Shown piece after piece: positions 1 to 6,450 of a stretch of DNA of 32,423 bases. Origin of the DNA: an uncultured bacterium (GTDB taxonomy: Bacteria; Bacillota; Clostridia; Oscillospirales; Oscillospiraceae); NCBI GenBank assembly GCA_905215665.1, contig CAJMQR010000002.1, positions 1 to 32,423 on the forward strand, given 5' to 3'. The notes beneath the pieces are model-generated. The model was not told where the DNA came from and did not search any database. It was given only the letters and a program-made list of their open reading frames with translations. Made by a program: the position numbers and the translations under genes. Within the stretch, counting starts at the first letter, position 1. The number at the start of each line of letters is the position of its first letter.

Positions 1-25
1 CTTTTGATTCCAACCAAATAGACAA

Positions 26-65
26 CAGGGCGTTTCCCCCATGGGAAACGCCCTGCGTGTTTTAT
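26..65. terminator. hairpin terminator beside the XRE gene
   Basis: A perfect 13-bp stem (26-38 with 43-55, arms CAGGGCGTTTCCC / GGGAAACGCCCTG) has a 4-nt loop. On the + strand it is followed by CGTGTTTTATT, a usable U-tract. On the - strand the following bases are only moderately T-rich. It could end an upstream + strand gene outside the window, the XRE gene that stops at 62, or both. Confidence 0.7.
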
Positions 66-268
66 TCCCGAACAAATTGAAGAATGTCCTGCACCTCGCA
101 GTCCAGCGCATAGCACAGTGCGTCGAGTGTCTTTGTACTGATCGCCTCGCCCTTTTTCATACGGTAGAGCGTGTTCGCGGAAAAGCCCTGCTTGAAAATA
201 AGCTGGTATTCCGTGATCTGCTTGCGGAACAGAGTTTCATAAAACGGCTTGTAACTGATCAAGCGCAT
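62..268 (-). CDS. small XRE-family helix-turn-helix regulator (Cro/C1 type)
   Basis: A 68-residue protein that is essentially one Cro/C1-type DNA-binding domain. Residues about 12-62 carry the five-helix pattern, with the recognition region around SANTLYRMKKGEAIS (30-44) and TKTLDALCYALDC after it. It resembles the short HTH_26-like stand-alone regulators common in Firmicutes. The ATG at 266-268 is chosen because AGGGGGA lies just before it and the upstream extension of the frame has no domain. It diverges from the SHOCT membrane protein gene, and the shared 114-bp spacer holds a palindromic site overlapping both promoters. It therefore probably represses itself and the neighbour (inference). 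No effector-binding domain is present, so the signal is unknown. Confidence 0.85.
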   Translation of the reverse strand: MRLISYKPFYETLFRKQITEYQLIFKQGFSANTLYRMKKGEAISTKTLDALCYALDCEVQDILQFVRE

Positions 269-302
269 TCCCCCTGTCCACAGCTTTGCCTGAATTTGTT
301 TC

Positions 303-329
303 ATTATACCATACTCAATATCTTGACAA
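303..329 (-). promoter_or_regulatory. candidate promoter of the XRE gene
   Basis: On the - strand, TATAAT (+ coordinates 303-308) is preceded by TTGTCA (+ 324-329). The 15-bp spacer is shorter than the usual 17, so the -35 call is tentative. The -10 is perfect and sits about 35 bp upstream of the start codon. The inverted repeat at 311-348 covers this promoter. Confidence 0.5.
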
Positions 330-348
330 TGCTCAATATATTGAGTAT
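311..348. promoter_or_regulatory. palindromic operator between the divergent genes
   Basis: ATACTCAATA (311-320) and TATTGAGTAT (339-348) form a perfect 10-bp inverted repeat. Inside it, 332-345 is itself a perfect 14-bp palindrome (CTCAATA + TATTGAG). There are thus three copies of the half-site CTCAATA at 314-320, 332-338 and 339-345 (inverted). They lie over the -35/-10 spacer of the + strand promoter and upstream of the - strand -10. This is the expected geometry for a dimeric XRE repressor site. Binding by the adjacent XRE protein is inferred from position. Confidence 0.7.
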
Positions 349-351
349 AAT
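323..351 (+). promoter_or_regulatory. consensus sigma-A promoter for the SHOCT protein gene
   Basis: TTGACA (323-328), a 17-bp spacer and TATAAT (346-351) match the housekeeping consensus at all 12 positions. Such a strong promoter, with palindrome arms over its spacer and -10, fits a gene held off by a repressor and strongly released. An ATG at 350-352 lies in the -10 itself, so it cannot be the start of a message made from this promoter. Confidence 0.85.
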
Positions 352-382
352 GAAGAAAACCATAGAGAAAGGCGGCAGGGAG

Positions 383-1048
383 ATGGAGGAAAATCAATTC
401 ACGGCAATGTTCGCGAGCCCGGACGAGCGTCTGGTATCCGTTCTGGGCAACAATATCGCGCAGACCTTCTTCGCGACCGGTACGATCGGCAAGGGCTTCG
501 CGGTGCTTTCCGACAGGCGGGTATACTTTAAGGGGAAGTGCCTGCAACGCACAGGCAAGCGCTTTTCTGCGATCCACGAGGAACGTGTCGTGGATGTCAG
601 CAACGTGACGGGAACGGGCTTTGTACATACGAATCCGGTGTGGCTGCTGGTGATCTCCATTGTGCTGTTTGCACTGGCAGTCTTTTTCTTGATGGTATCG
701 GGGAAAATGTATTATTATCATTTTTTTTTCTACCTTTTAATTGCTCTCCTTTTCGGGGGATTGGGTGGACTGTTCCTGTGGCTCTACAATTCGCGCAAGC
801 GGACGATATTTGAGATTGCCTTTGCAGGCGGCGGAATCGGACTGGATGCGAGTTGGATTGATGCGCAGGAAGCGGAGTTCTTCCAGAAAAACATCAGACT
901 GGTGGGAGATAACCTCAAACGGCAGGAGCGACAGTATGCCCGCGGCGGCAGCGCGGCGGGAGAGCTGGCACAACTTGCCCAGCTTCTGGAAAAGGGAATG
1001 ATCACACAGGCGGAGTTTGAGGAGCAAAAGCGCAGGCTCCTCCGGTGA
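383..1048 (+). CDS. membrane protein with PH-like region and C-terminal SHOCT domain
   Basis: A 221-residue protein. Residues about 30-80 look like the first half of a bacterial PH-like fold (GKGFAVLSDRRVYFKGKCL, then VVDVSNVTGTGF). Two membrane helices follow at about 85-106 and 112-136, then a second soluble part (about 140-175). A SHOCT motif closes the protein (about 193-220, ELAQLAQLLEKGMITQAEFE). SHOCT is a short helical module found at the ends of many membrane and oligomerising proteins, with no catalytic role. The frame is open further upstream, but the consensus promoter ends at 351, so the ATG at 383 with GGCGG/AGGGAG upstream is preferred. It is divergent from the XRE gene and probably controlled by it. 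No enzymatic residues are visible; a role in envelope or stress sensing would be a guess. Confidence 0.75.
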   Translation: MEENQFTAMFASPDERLVSVLGNNIAQTFFATGTIGKGFAVLSDRRVYFKGKCLQRTGKRFSAIHEERVVDVSNVTGTGFVHTNPVWLLVISIVLFALAVFFLMVSGKMYYYHFFFYLLIALLFGGLGGLFLWLYNSRKRTIFEIAFAGGGIGLDASWIDAQEAEFFQKNIRLVGDNLKRQERQYARGGSAAGELAQLAQLLEKGMITQAEFEEQKRRLLR

Positions 1049-1061
1049 GAAATCATATAGA

Positions 1062-1093
1062 AATCCCTGCCCGCAAGGGCAGGGATTCTTTAT
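1062..1093 (+). terminator. intrinsic terminator after the SHOCT gene
   Basis: An 11-bp perfect stem (AATCCCTGCCC 1062-1072, GGGCAGGGATT 1077-1087) with loop GCAA is followed by CTTTATATT. It begins 13 bases after the stop codon. Confidence 0.85.
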
Positions 1094-1177
1094 ATTCCAT
1101 TGTCCATCCAAAACAGACAAATGTTTCCAATAAAAGAACGAAACTTTGTGCAAAGCTATGAAAAACCCACGGCGGCC

Positions 1178-1207
1178 TTGACGGGAGATGCAGGAATGTG
1201 CTACTAT
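1178..1207 (+). promoter_or_regulatory. gdhA promoter (extended -10)
   Basis: TTGACG (1178-1183), an 18-bp spacer and TACTAT (1202-1207), with TG at 1199-1200 giving an extended -10. The start codon at 1313 is about 100 bases downstream, leaving an AT-rich leader in which I see no clear hairpin. Confidence 0.6.
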
Positions 1208-1312
1208 TCTTGCATGATTTCTGAATAATAATTCAAAATTCGGAAAATAATCAGCAGAAAATGCAGAGAAATGAGAAATAACATGCAAGACGGGCGGAAA
1301 TGGGAGGAAATG

Positions 1313-2653
1313 ATGAAGAACGAATACTTACTGCAACTGATTGCACAGGTGGAAAAGAGAAATCCCGGCGAGCCGGAATTTCATCAGGCGGTACGGGAGG
1401 TTTTCTCCTCGCTGGAGCCGGTCGTGCAGGCACATCCGATCTATCTGGAAGCCGGTGTGCTGGACTGTCTGGTGGAGCCCGACCGCGTGATCAAGTTCCG
1501 GGTCCCGTGGACGGACGATCAGGGACGTATCCATGTCAATCGCGGCTTCCGTGTGCAGTTCAACAACGCCATCGGCCCCTATAAGGGCGGCCTGCGTTTT
1601 CACCCCTCGGTTTATGAGGGGATCATCAAATTTCTCGGCTTCGAGCAGATCTTCAAAAACAGCCTGACGGGGCTTCCCATCGGCGGCGCGAAGGGCGGCA
1701 GCGATTTTGACCCGAAGGGGAAATCAGATGCCGAGGTGATGCGTTTCTGCCAGAGCTTCATGACCGAGCTGAATAAGTACATCGGACCGAATACGGACGT
1801 TCCAGCGGGCGATATCGGCGTCGGCGGCAGAGAAATCGGCTATCTCTTTGGCCAGTACAAGCGGCTGCACGACGAATTCTCCGGCGCGCTGACCGGAAAA
1901 GGCCTGAGCTACGGCGGTAGTCTGGAGAGAACCGAGGCGACCGGCTATGGCCTGTGCTATTTCACGCAGAAGATGCTGGAGAGCGCGCAGGAGGGCTTCG
2001 ACGGGAGCAGCGTGGTCGTTTCCGGCTCCGGCAACGTCGCGCTCTACGCCTGCGAGAAGGCGGGAGAGCTTGGCGCAAAGGTGGTGGCGATGTCCGACTC
2101 CTCCGGTTATGTCCATGATCCCGACGGCATCGACATCGCGCTCATGAAACGGCTCAAGGAGACGGAGCGCAAGCGCATCTCGGAGTATGTGAAGCTGCGG
2201 CCCGGTGCAAGCTACCATGAGGGCTGCCGCGGCATCTGGGAGATTCCCTGCCGGATCGCCCTGCCCTGCGCCACGCAGAACGAGCTGGACGCCGCTTCTG
2301 CAAAAAAACTGATTCAAAACGGCTGCATTGCCGTGGCGGAGGGCGCGAACATGCCCAGCACGCCCAAAGCGGTGGAACTGTTCCAGCAGGCGGGCGTCCT
2401 CTTCGGCCCGGCCAAGGCGGCCAATGCCGGCGGTGTGGCGGTTTCCGCGCTGGAAATGGCGCAGAATTCCATGCGCTTGTTCTGGAGCAAGGAGGAAGTG
2501 GACGCGCATCTCAAGCATATCATGGAGGATCTGTTTCAGAGAATCTCCGCCGCGGCGGAGGAATACGGGCGGAAGGGCGATCTGGTGTCCGGCGCGAACA
2601 TCGCGGGCTTCCTCAAGGTTGCCGACGCCATGCTCGCTCAGGGTGTGTTTTAA
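1313..2653 (+). CDS. gdhA: NADP-type glutamate dehydrogenase
   Basis: A 446-residue, full-length hexameric-type GDH that interconverts 2-oxoglutarate plus ammonium and glutamate. The substrate-domain motifs are intact: PYKGGLRFHPSV (K91), FKNSLTG (K115), the catalytic lysine in PIGGAKGG (K127) and PAGDIGVGGREIG (D167). The nucleotide-binding turn is SGSGNVALYACEKA (about 237-250), followed by SDSSGYV (261-267). From family knowledge, serines at the positions that are Phe and Pro in the NAD-linked Clostridium symbiosum enzyme (here S239 and S263) go with NADPH use, so an assimilatory NADP enzyme is inferred. The start is set by GGGAGG (1302-1307), 5 bases before ATG 1313; ATGs at 1271 and 1283 lack such a site. 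It is monocistronic, with its own promoter and a terminator at 2793. Confidence 0.95.
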   Translation: MKNEYLLQLIAQVEKRNPGEPEFHQAVREVFSSLEPVVQAHPIYLEAGVLDCLVEPDRVIKFRVPWTDDQGRIHVNRGFRVQFNNAIGPYKGGLRFHPSVYEGIIKFLGFEQIFKNSLTGLPIGGAKGGSDFDPKGKSDAEVMRFCQSFMTELNKYIGPNTDVPAGDIGVGGREIGYLFGQYKRLHDEFSGALTGKGLSYGGSLERTEATGYGLCYFTQKMLESAQEGFDGSSVVVSGSGNVALYACEKAGELGAKVVAMSDSSGYVHDPDGIDIALMKRLKETERKRISEYVKLRPGASYHEGCRGIWEIPCRIALPCATQNELDAASAKKLIQNGCIAVAEGANMPSTPKAVELFQQAGVLFGPAKAANAGGVAVSALEMAQNSMRLFWSKEEVDAHLKHIMEDLFQRISAAAEEYGRKGDLVSGANIAGFLKVADAMLAQGVF

Positions 2654-2658
2654 TTCTG

Positions 2659-2687
2659 ATTCCTGATTAAAAAATTCAATCAGGAAT
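2659..2687. repeat. AT-rich hairpin repeat (TTCCTGATTAAAA family, copy 1)
   Basis: ATTCCTGATT (2659-2668) and AATCAGGAAT (2678-2687) form a perfect 10-bp inverted repeat 5 bases after the gdhA stop codon. The 5' arm and loop share TTCCTGATTAAAA with the hairpin at 12759-12791. It has no T-tract, so it is not an obvious terminator. Confidence 0.6.
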
Positions 2688-2747
2688 CCCACGTGCTGCG
2701 CACACTCGCGTCGTGCTAACGCACGCTGCGCCGTCTCGTGCAGGAAC

Positions 2748-2784
2748 CGTCCACCGCAGAGGATTGATTCAGGGCTTTCCTAGT
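2748..2784 (+). repeat. interspersed repeat, GGATTGATTCAG family, copy 1
   Basis: CGTCCACCGCAGA followed by GGATTGATTCAGGGCTTTCC (core from 2761). The same block recurs in inverted orientation at the window end (32390-32423) with about three differences over the first 27 bases. The core alone recurs at 10772-10791. All three copies lie at or just after the 3' end of a gene. Confidence 0.65.
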
Positions 2785-2792
2785 ATAAAAAT

Positions 2793-2832
2793 GGCCGGCG
2801 GATTCCGTGAAGGAACCCGCCGGCCGTTTTTT
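2793..2832. terminator. bidirectional terminator between gdhA and the rnf operon
   Basis: A 14-bp GC-rich stem with one A-C mismatch (2793-2806 with 2812-2825) is followed by GTTTTTT on the + strand. On the - strand it is followed by ATTTTTATAC. It can therefore stop gdhA transcription and rnf operon transcription, which converge here. Confidence 0.85.
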
Positions 2833-2835
2833 GCG

Positions 2836-3663
2836 CTATCTCTGCATTGCAGGAACGGCGTCCATGTCCGTGCGCAAATTGGAGTCGGAGATCAACTGGC
2901 GCGGGCAGACGGCGGCGCAGCGGCCGCAGGAAACACATTTGTCATAGTCGATGACCGCGAGATTATGCACCACATGGATGGCGTCGTAGTCGCACTGCCT
3001 TTCGCAGAGGTGACAGCCGATGCAGCCCACGTCGCAGACCTTTCTGGTGACGGCGCCACGCTCATGGTTGGAGCAGGCGACGATGATGTCGGCGTTGTAG
3101 GAGACGGGTACGATGACCTTCCGCGGGCAGGCCTGCACGCATTGCATGCAGCCAGTACACTTGTCCGCGTCCACGCGGGCGACGCCGTCGACCACATGGA
3201 TGGCGTCAAATTTACAGACGGAGACGCAGGTGCCGAAGCCGAGACAGCCGGAGGGGCAGGCGTTGGGGCCGTTGCCCGTGACAAAGACGGCGGAGCGGCA
3301 GTCCGCCAGCCCTTCATAGTGTCCCTTGAGCAGATGATTCTTGCCGCGGCATTTCACCATGGCAACCATTTTTTCCACTTCCACGGGGGCGATGCCCATG
3401 ATTTCGGACATCTTTTCCGCAGCCTGCGCGCCGCCGGCGGCACAGAGACCGACCGGGGCCTTGCCGTCGAGCACCGCCTTCGCGTAAGCGCCGCAGCCGG
3501 CGAAGCCGCAGCCGCCGCAGTTTGCGCCGGGCAGAGCTTCCGTCAGCTTGGGAAGACGTTCATCAACCTTGACGGCAAAAACCTTTGAGGCAATCGCCAA
3601 AATGGCGCCGAACAGCGCGCCCATCGCGCCGAGAACCAGTACGGCATATAGAACTTCCTTCAT
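2836..3663 (-). CDS. rnfB: Rnf complex subunit B (polyferredoxin, electron input side)
   Basis: 275 residues. RnfB takes electrons from reduced ferredoxin and passes them into the membrane Rnf complex. An N-terminal membrane helix (about 5-28) is followed by a 4Fe-4S domain of the C49-x2-C52-x4-C57...C74 type (NCGGCGFAGC). Then comes a series of ferredoxin-like motifs: C136/C140/C146/C150, CTGCMQCVQAC (C169-C179), CIGCHLCERQC (C214-C224) and CVSCGRCAAVC (C243-C253). It is the last gene of the operon, 12 bases after rnfA, with GGAGG 7 bases before its ATG. Family length varies with the number of ferredoxin modules; this is a standard clostridial form. Confidence 0.95.
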   Translation of the reverse strand: MKEVLYAVLVLGAMGALFGAILAIASKVFAVKVDERLPKLTEALPGANCGGCGFAGCGAYAKAVLDGKAPVGLCAAGGAQAAEKMSEIMGIAPVEVEKMVAMVKCRGKNHLLKGHYEGLADCRSAVFVTGNGPNACPSGCLGFGTCVSVCKFDAIHVVDGVARVDADKCTGCMQCVQACPRKVIVPVSYNADIIVACSNHERGAVTRKVCDVGCIGCHLCERQCDYDAIHVVHNLAVIDYDKCVSCGRCAAVCPRQLISDSNLRTDMDAVPAMQR

Positions 3664-3675
3664 TTTGCCGCCTCC

Positions 3676-4269
3676 TTAGTTGAAAACCCGAAAGCCGGAA
3701 AAGCCCATAAAGGACAGCGCCAGCAGCCCGGCGGCGATCAGCGCGATGGGGAAGCCCCGGAACGCTTTGGGACAGTCGCAGTCCTCCAGACGTTCCCGGA
3801 CGGAGGAGAACAGCAGAATCGCCACCGTAAAACCGATGCCGCCGGTCACGCCGTAGACGAGCGATTCAATGAAGCTGTAACCGTTCTGGATGTTGAGCAG
3901 CGCCACGCCAAGCACGGCGCAGTTGGTGGTGATGAGGGGCAGATAAATGCCCAGCGCCTGATACAAGGACGGAAGAGATTTCTGCAGGAACATTTCTACA
4001 AGCTGTACCAGCGCCGCAATGACCAGAATGAATACCAGCGTCTGCATATAGGCCAGATTCAACGGAACCAACACAAAGGCGTTGACCGCCCATGTGGCGG
4101 CGGAGGCGATGCCCATGACGAAGATCACGGCGATGCCCATGCCCAGCGCGGTGCTCGACCGCTTCGATACGCCCATGAAGGGGCAGATTCCCAAAAACTT
4201 CACCAGAATGAAGTTCTCCGCGAGAATCGCATTCAGCGCGATGGTAAAAAGAGAGAGAAAGAGTTTCAT
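3676..4269 (-). CDS. rnfA: Rnf complex subunit A (integral membrane)
   Basis: A 197-residue, highly hydrophobic protein with about six membrane helices. With RnfE it forms the inverted-repeat membrane pair of the Rnf/Nqr family that moves electrons, and probably Na+ or H+, across the membrane. The opening LFTIALNAILAENFILVKF and the ICPFMGVSK stretch are typical of RnfA. LITTNCAVLGVALLN carries the conserved cysteine of the half-membrane Fe-S site. Its ATG overlaps the rnfE stop by 4 bases (ATGA). Confidence 0.95.
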   Translation of the reverse strand: MKLFLSLFTIALNAILAENFILVKFLGICPFMGVSKRSSTALGMGIAVIFVMGIASAATWAVNAFVLVPLNLAYMQTLVFILVIAALVQLVEMFLQKSLPSLYQALGIYLPLITTNCAVLGVALLNIQNGYSFIESLVYGVTGGIGFTVAILLFSSVRERLEDCDCPKAFRGFPIALIAAGLLALSFMGFSGFRVFN

Positions 4270-4904
4270 TTAACCGCCTCCTTTTCCGCTTTTTCCGCCA
4301 GCTTGCGGTTAAACCACTGGGTAAAGGCGATCAGGCAGCCCAACGTCAGGAAACCGCCCACCGGCATAATCAGAAGCATGGCGGGGTACTGCTCCGGAAG
4401 AATCCGGATGCCGTCCGCGCCGAGCACGCCCTTGCCGAAGGTGCCGCTGCCCAGAAGCTCGCGGATCACGCACATGATGACCAGCGCAACCGTGTAGCCG
4501 ATGCCCTGCGTCAGGCCGTCCACCGCGGAGGCCAGCACGCCGTTTTTCGAGGCGAACGCTTCCGCGCGGCCGAGTATGATGCAGTTGACCACGATCAGCG
4601 GGATGAACACGCCGAGGCTGGAGGAAAGATCGGGCAGATATGCCTGCAGAAGCAGATCCACCATGGTGACGAAGCCTGCGATCACGACGATATAGGCCGC
4701 GATGCGGATCTTGTCCGGAATTACCTTCCGAAGCAGGGAAATGACAATGTTGGAACAGATGAGAATGACCGTCACCGAAAGCCCCATGCCGATTCCGTTG
4801 AAAAGGGTGGTGGTGATCGCCATCGTGGAACACATGCCGAGAAGCTGGCCCACGACGGGATTGTTGGTCAGAAGCCCCTCTTTCAACTGCTTTTTGAAGT
4901 TCAT
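4266..4904 (-). CDS. rnfE: Rnf complex subunit E (integral membrane)
   Basis: 212 residues with about six membrane helices, homologous to RnfA and NqrD. NNPVVGQLLGMCSTMAITT near the N-terminus and VFIPLIVVNCIILGRAEAFA in the middle are family hallmarks; the cysteine in VNCI corresponds to RnfA's conserved cysteine. The charged C-terminal tail (about 200-212) is cytoplasmic. It overlaps both rnfG (upstream) and rnfA (downstream) by 4 bases, indicating translational coupling. Confidence 0.95.
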   Translation of the reverse strand: MNFKKQLKEGLLTNNPVVGQLLGMCSTMAITTTLFNGIGMGLSVTVILICSNIVISLLRKVIPDKIRIAAYIVVIAGFVTMVDLLLQAYLPDLSSSLGVFIPLIVVNCIILGRAEAFASKNGVLASAVDGLTQGIGYTVALVIMCVIRELLGSGTFGKGVLGADGIRILPEQYPAMLLIMPVGGFLTLGCLIAFTQWFNRKLAEKAEKEAVK

Positions 4905-5443
4905 TCCAGCACCTCCTTTACAAAGGCCAGCGCGGTGTTGACGCCCTGCGTCACGGCGCGGGAGGTCACGGTGGCGCCGGTGAGCGCGTCGATTTCGCCG
5001 CCGTCCTTGCTGACGGCCAGCGTGCCGCTCCGGCCGGTGAATTGCGCACGGAAATCCTCACGGGTGCAGTTGGCGCCGAGGGAAGCCGTTTCCGACTGCG
5101 AGACGATGGCGACGCCCGTGACGGTGCCGTCCGCCGAAATGCCCACCATCATGTCGATTGCGCCGCCGAAGCCGTTGGGCGAGACCCGGACGACATAGCC
5201 CGGCTCGCCGGCGCGATAGGCTTCCGTCACGCCGCTGCCCTCGGGGACGTCCATGGGTTCATAATACTCGGCCTCCAGCACCTGCCGTCTGGCGGCCTCG
5301 GCCTTCTGCGCGGTCTGCGCGGCGATGGTGTCCGCGGTCATGTAGTTTACAAACCCCAGCAGGCCCGCGACGACCGCGGTGATGACAAAGAGCGTCAGCG
5401 TCAGGCGCAGGACATAGGCGGCGGTATTTCCGGATTTCGTCAT
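4901..5443 (-). CDS. rnfG: Rnf complex subunit G (covalent FMN protein)
   Basis: 180 residues. One N-terminal membrane helix (about 11-34) anchors an extracytoplasmic FMN-binding domain. The flavinylation motif is LTGATVTS, with FMN expected as a phosphoester on Thr158 of the (S/T)GAT(S/T)-type signature. SETASLGANC (about 117-126) matches the conserved ET-x-GLG loop of the family. The FMN transferase ApbE normally needed to load this flavin is not in the window. Its start overlaps the rnfD stop by 4 bases. Confidence 0.93.
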   Translation of the reverse strand: MTKSGNTAAYVLRLTLTLFVITAVVAGLLGFVNYMTADTIAAQTAQKAEAARRQVLEAEYYEPMDVPEGSGVTEAYRAGEPGYVVRVSPNGFGGAIDMMVGISADGTVTGVAIVSQSETASLGANCTREDFRAQFTGRSGTLAVSKDGGEIDALTGATVTSRAVTQGVNTALAFVKEVLE

Positions 5444-6450
5444 GCCGCGTCACCGCCTTTCTTTGCTCTGACCGCGCCGAAGCGTCTGGGGAGGGCGATT
5501 TTGTCGAAGAAGCCGACACAGCAGTTCATAATCAGAATGGCATAGCTCACGCCCTCCGGATAGGAGCCGAAGTAGCGGAAGAGGAACGTCAGCACGCCGC
5601 AGCCCACGCCGAACACAATCTGCCCGCCGCGCGTGACGGGGGAGGTTGTGTAATCCGTGGCCATAAAGATGGCGCCGAGCATCAGCCCGCCGGAGAAAAG
5701 CTGGCAGAGCATCCAGTCCAGCCGGTTTGCGCCGCCCAGCGGGAACAGAAATGCCAGAACCGCAACGGTGCCGAGATAGATCAGCGGGATGCGCGGGCTG
5801 ATGACCCTGCGCAGCACCAGATACACGCCGCCGAGCAGGAGCAGCAGAGCGGAAACCTCGCCGATGCAGCCGCCCACCTGCCCGAAGAACAGATCCAGCG
5901 CGTCCTCCGCCGGGAGCTTCCCCGCGGACATGGCGGCCAGAGGCGTCGCGGCGGTCAGGCCGTCCAGCGCCTGTGCGGAGGGATTGGAGAACACGGCGGG
6001 ATGCACGCCGGGGCGGATCCAGGTGTTCATAAACAGCGGCCAACTGAAGAGGAAAGCGCGCGCCGCCAGCGCGGGGTTGACAATATTCTGCCCGACACCG
6101 CCGAAAAGCTGCTTGACCAGCACGATGGCGAAAAGAGCGCCGAGAATCACGACCCAATAGGGAATGGTCGGCGGACAGACAAAGGCGAGCAGGATCCCCG
6201 TGACTACGGCGGAGAGATCGCCGCAGGTGTTGTCTTTTTTCATCAGCCTGCGGTAGGCCCATTCAAAAAAGACACAGGAGGCCACGCTGACCATGACGAC
6301 GGTCAGACAGCGCCAGCCGAAAAACCAGATCGCGCCCACAAGCGCCGGCAGCAGCGCGATGCAGACATCCAGCATAATCCGGCGGGTGTTGTTGCCGCAG
6401 TATGCGTGCGGCGAGGAGGAGATGCTCAGGGTTCCGGGAACAAGTTTCAT
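5440..6450 (-). CDS. rnfD: Rnf complex subunit D (membrane flavoprotein)
   Basis: 336 residues with about nine or ten membrane helices; homologous to NqrB. SSSPHAYCGNNTRRIMLDV at the N-terminus and GGVGQNIVNPALAARAFL (about 117-134) are RnfD signatures. LTAATPLA (165-172) occupies the covalent FMN site, with Thr169 the likely attachment residue; the usual Gly of GAT is Ala here. The frame is open upstream of 6450, but that stretch overlaps rnfC and has no family similarity. The ATG at 6448-6450 overlaps the rnfC stop (ATGA). Confidence 0.93.
   Translation of the reverse strand: MKLVPGTLSISSSPHAYCGNNTRRIMLDVCIALLPALVGAIWFFGWRCLTVVMVSVASCVFFEWAYRRLMKKDNTCGDLSAVVTGILLAFVCPPTIPYWVVILGALFAIVLVKQLFGGVGQNIVNPALAARAFLFSWPLFMNTWIRPGVHPAVFSNPSAQALDGLTAATPLAAMSAGKLPAEDALDLFFGQVGGCIGEVSALLLLLGGVYLVLRRVISPRIPLIYLGTVAVLAFLFPLGGANRLDWMLCQLFSGGLMLGAIFMATDYTTSPVTRGGQIVFGVGCGVLTFLFRYFGSYPEGVSYAILIMNCCVGFFDKIALPRRFGAVRAKKGGDAA

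Noticed and set aside
41..382. N-terminal extension of the SHOCT protein frame
   Set aside because: It runs through the XRE gene, the operator and the consensus promoter; transcription cannot start early enough from that promoter.
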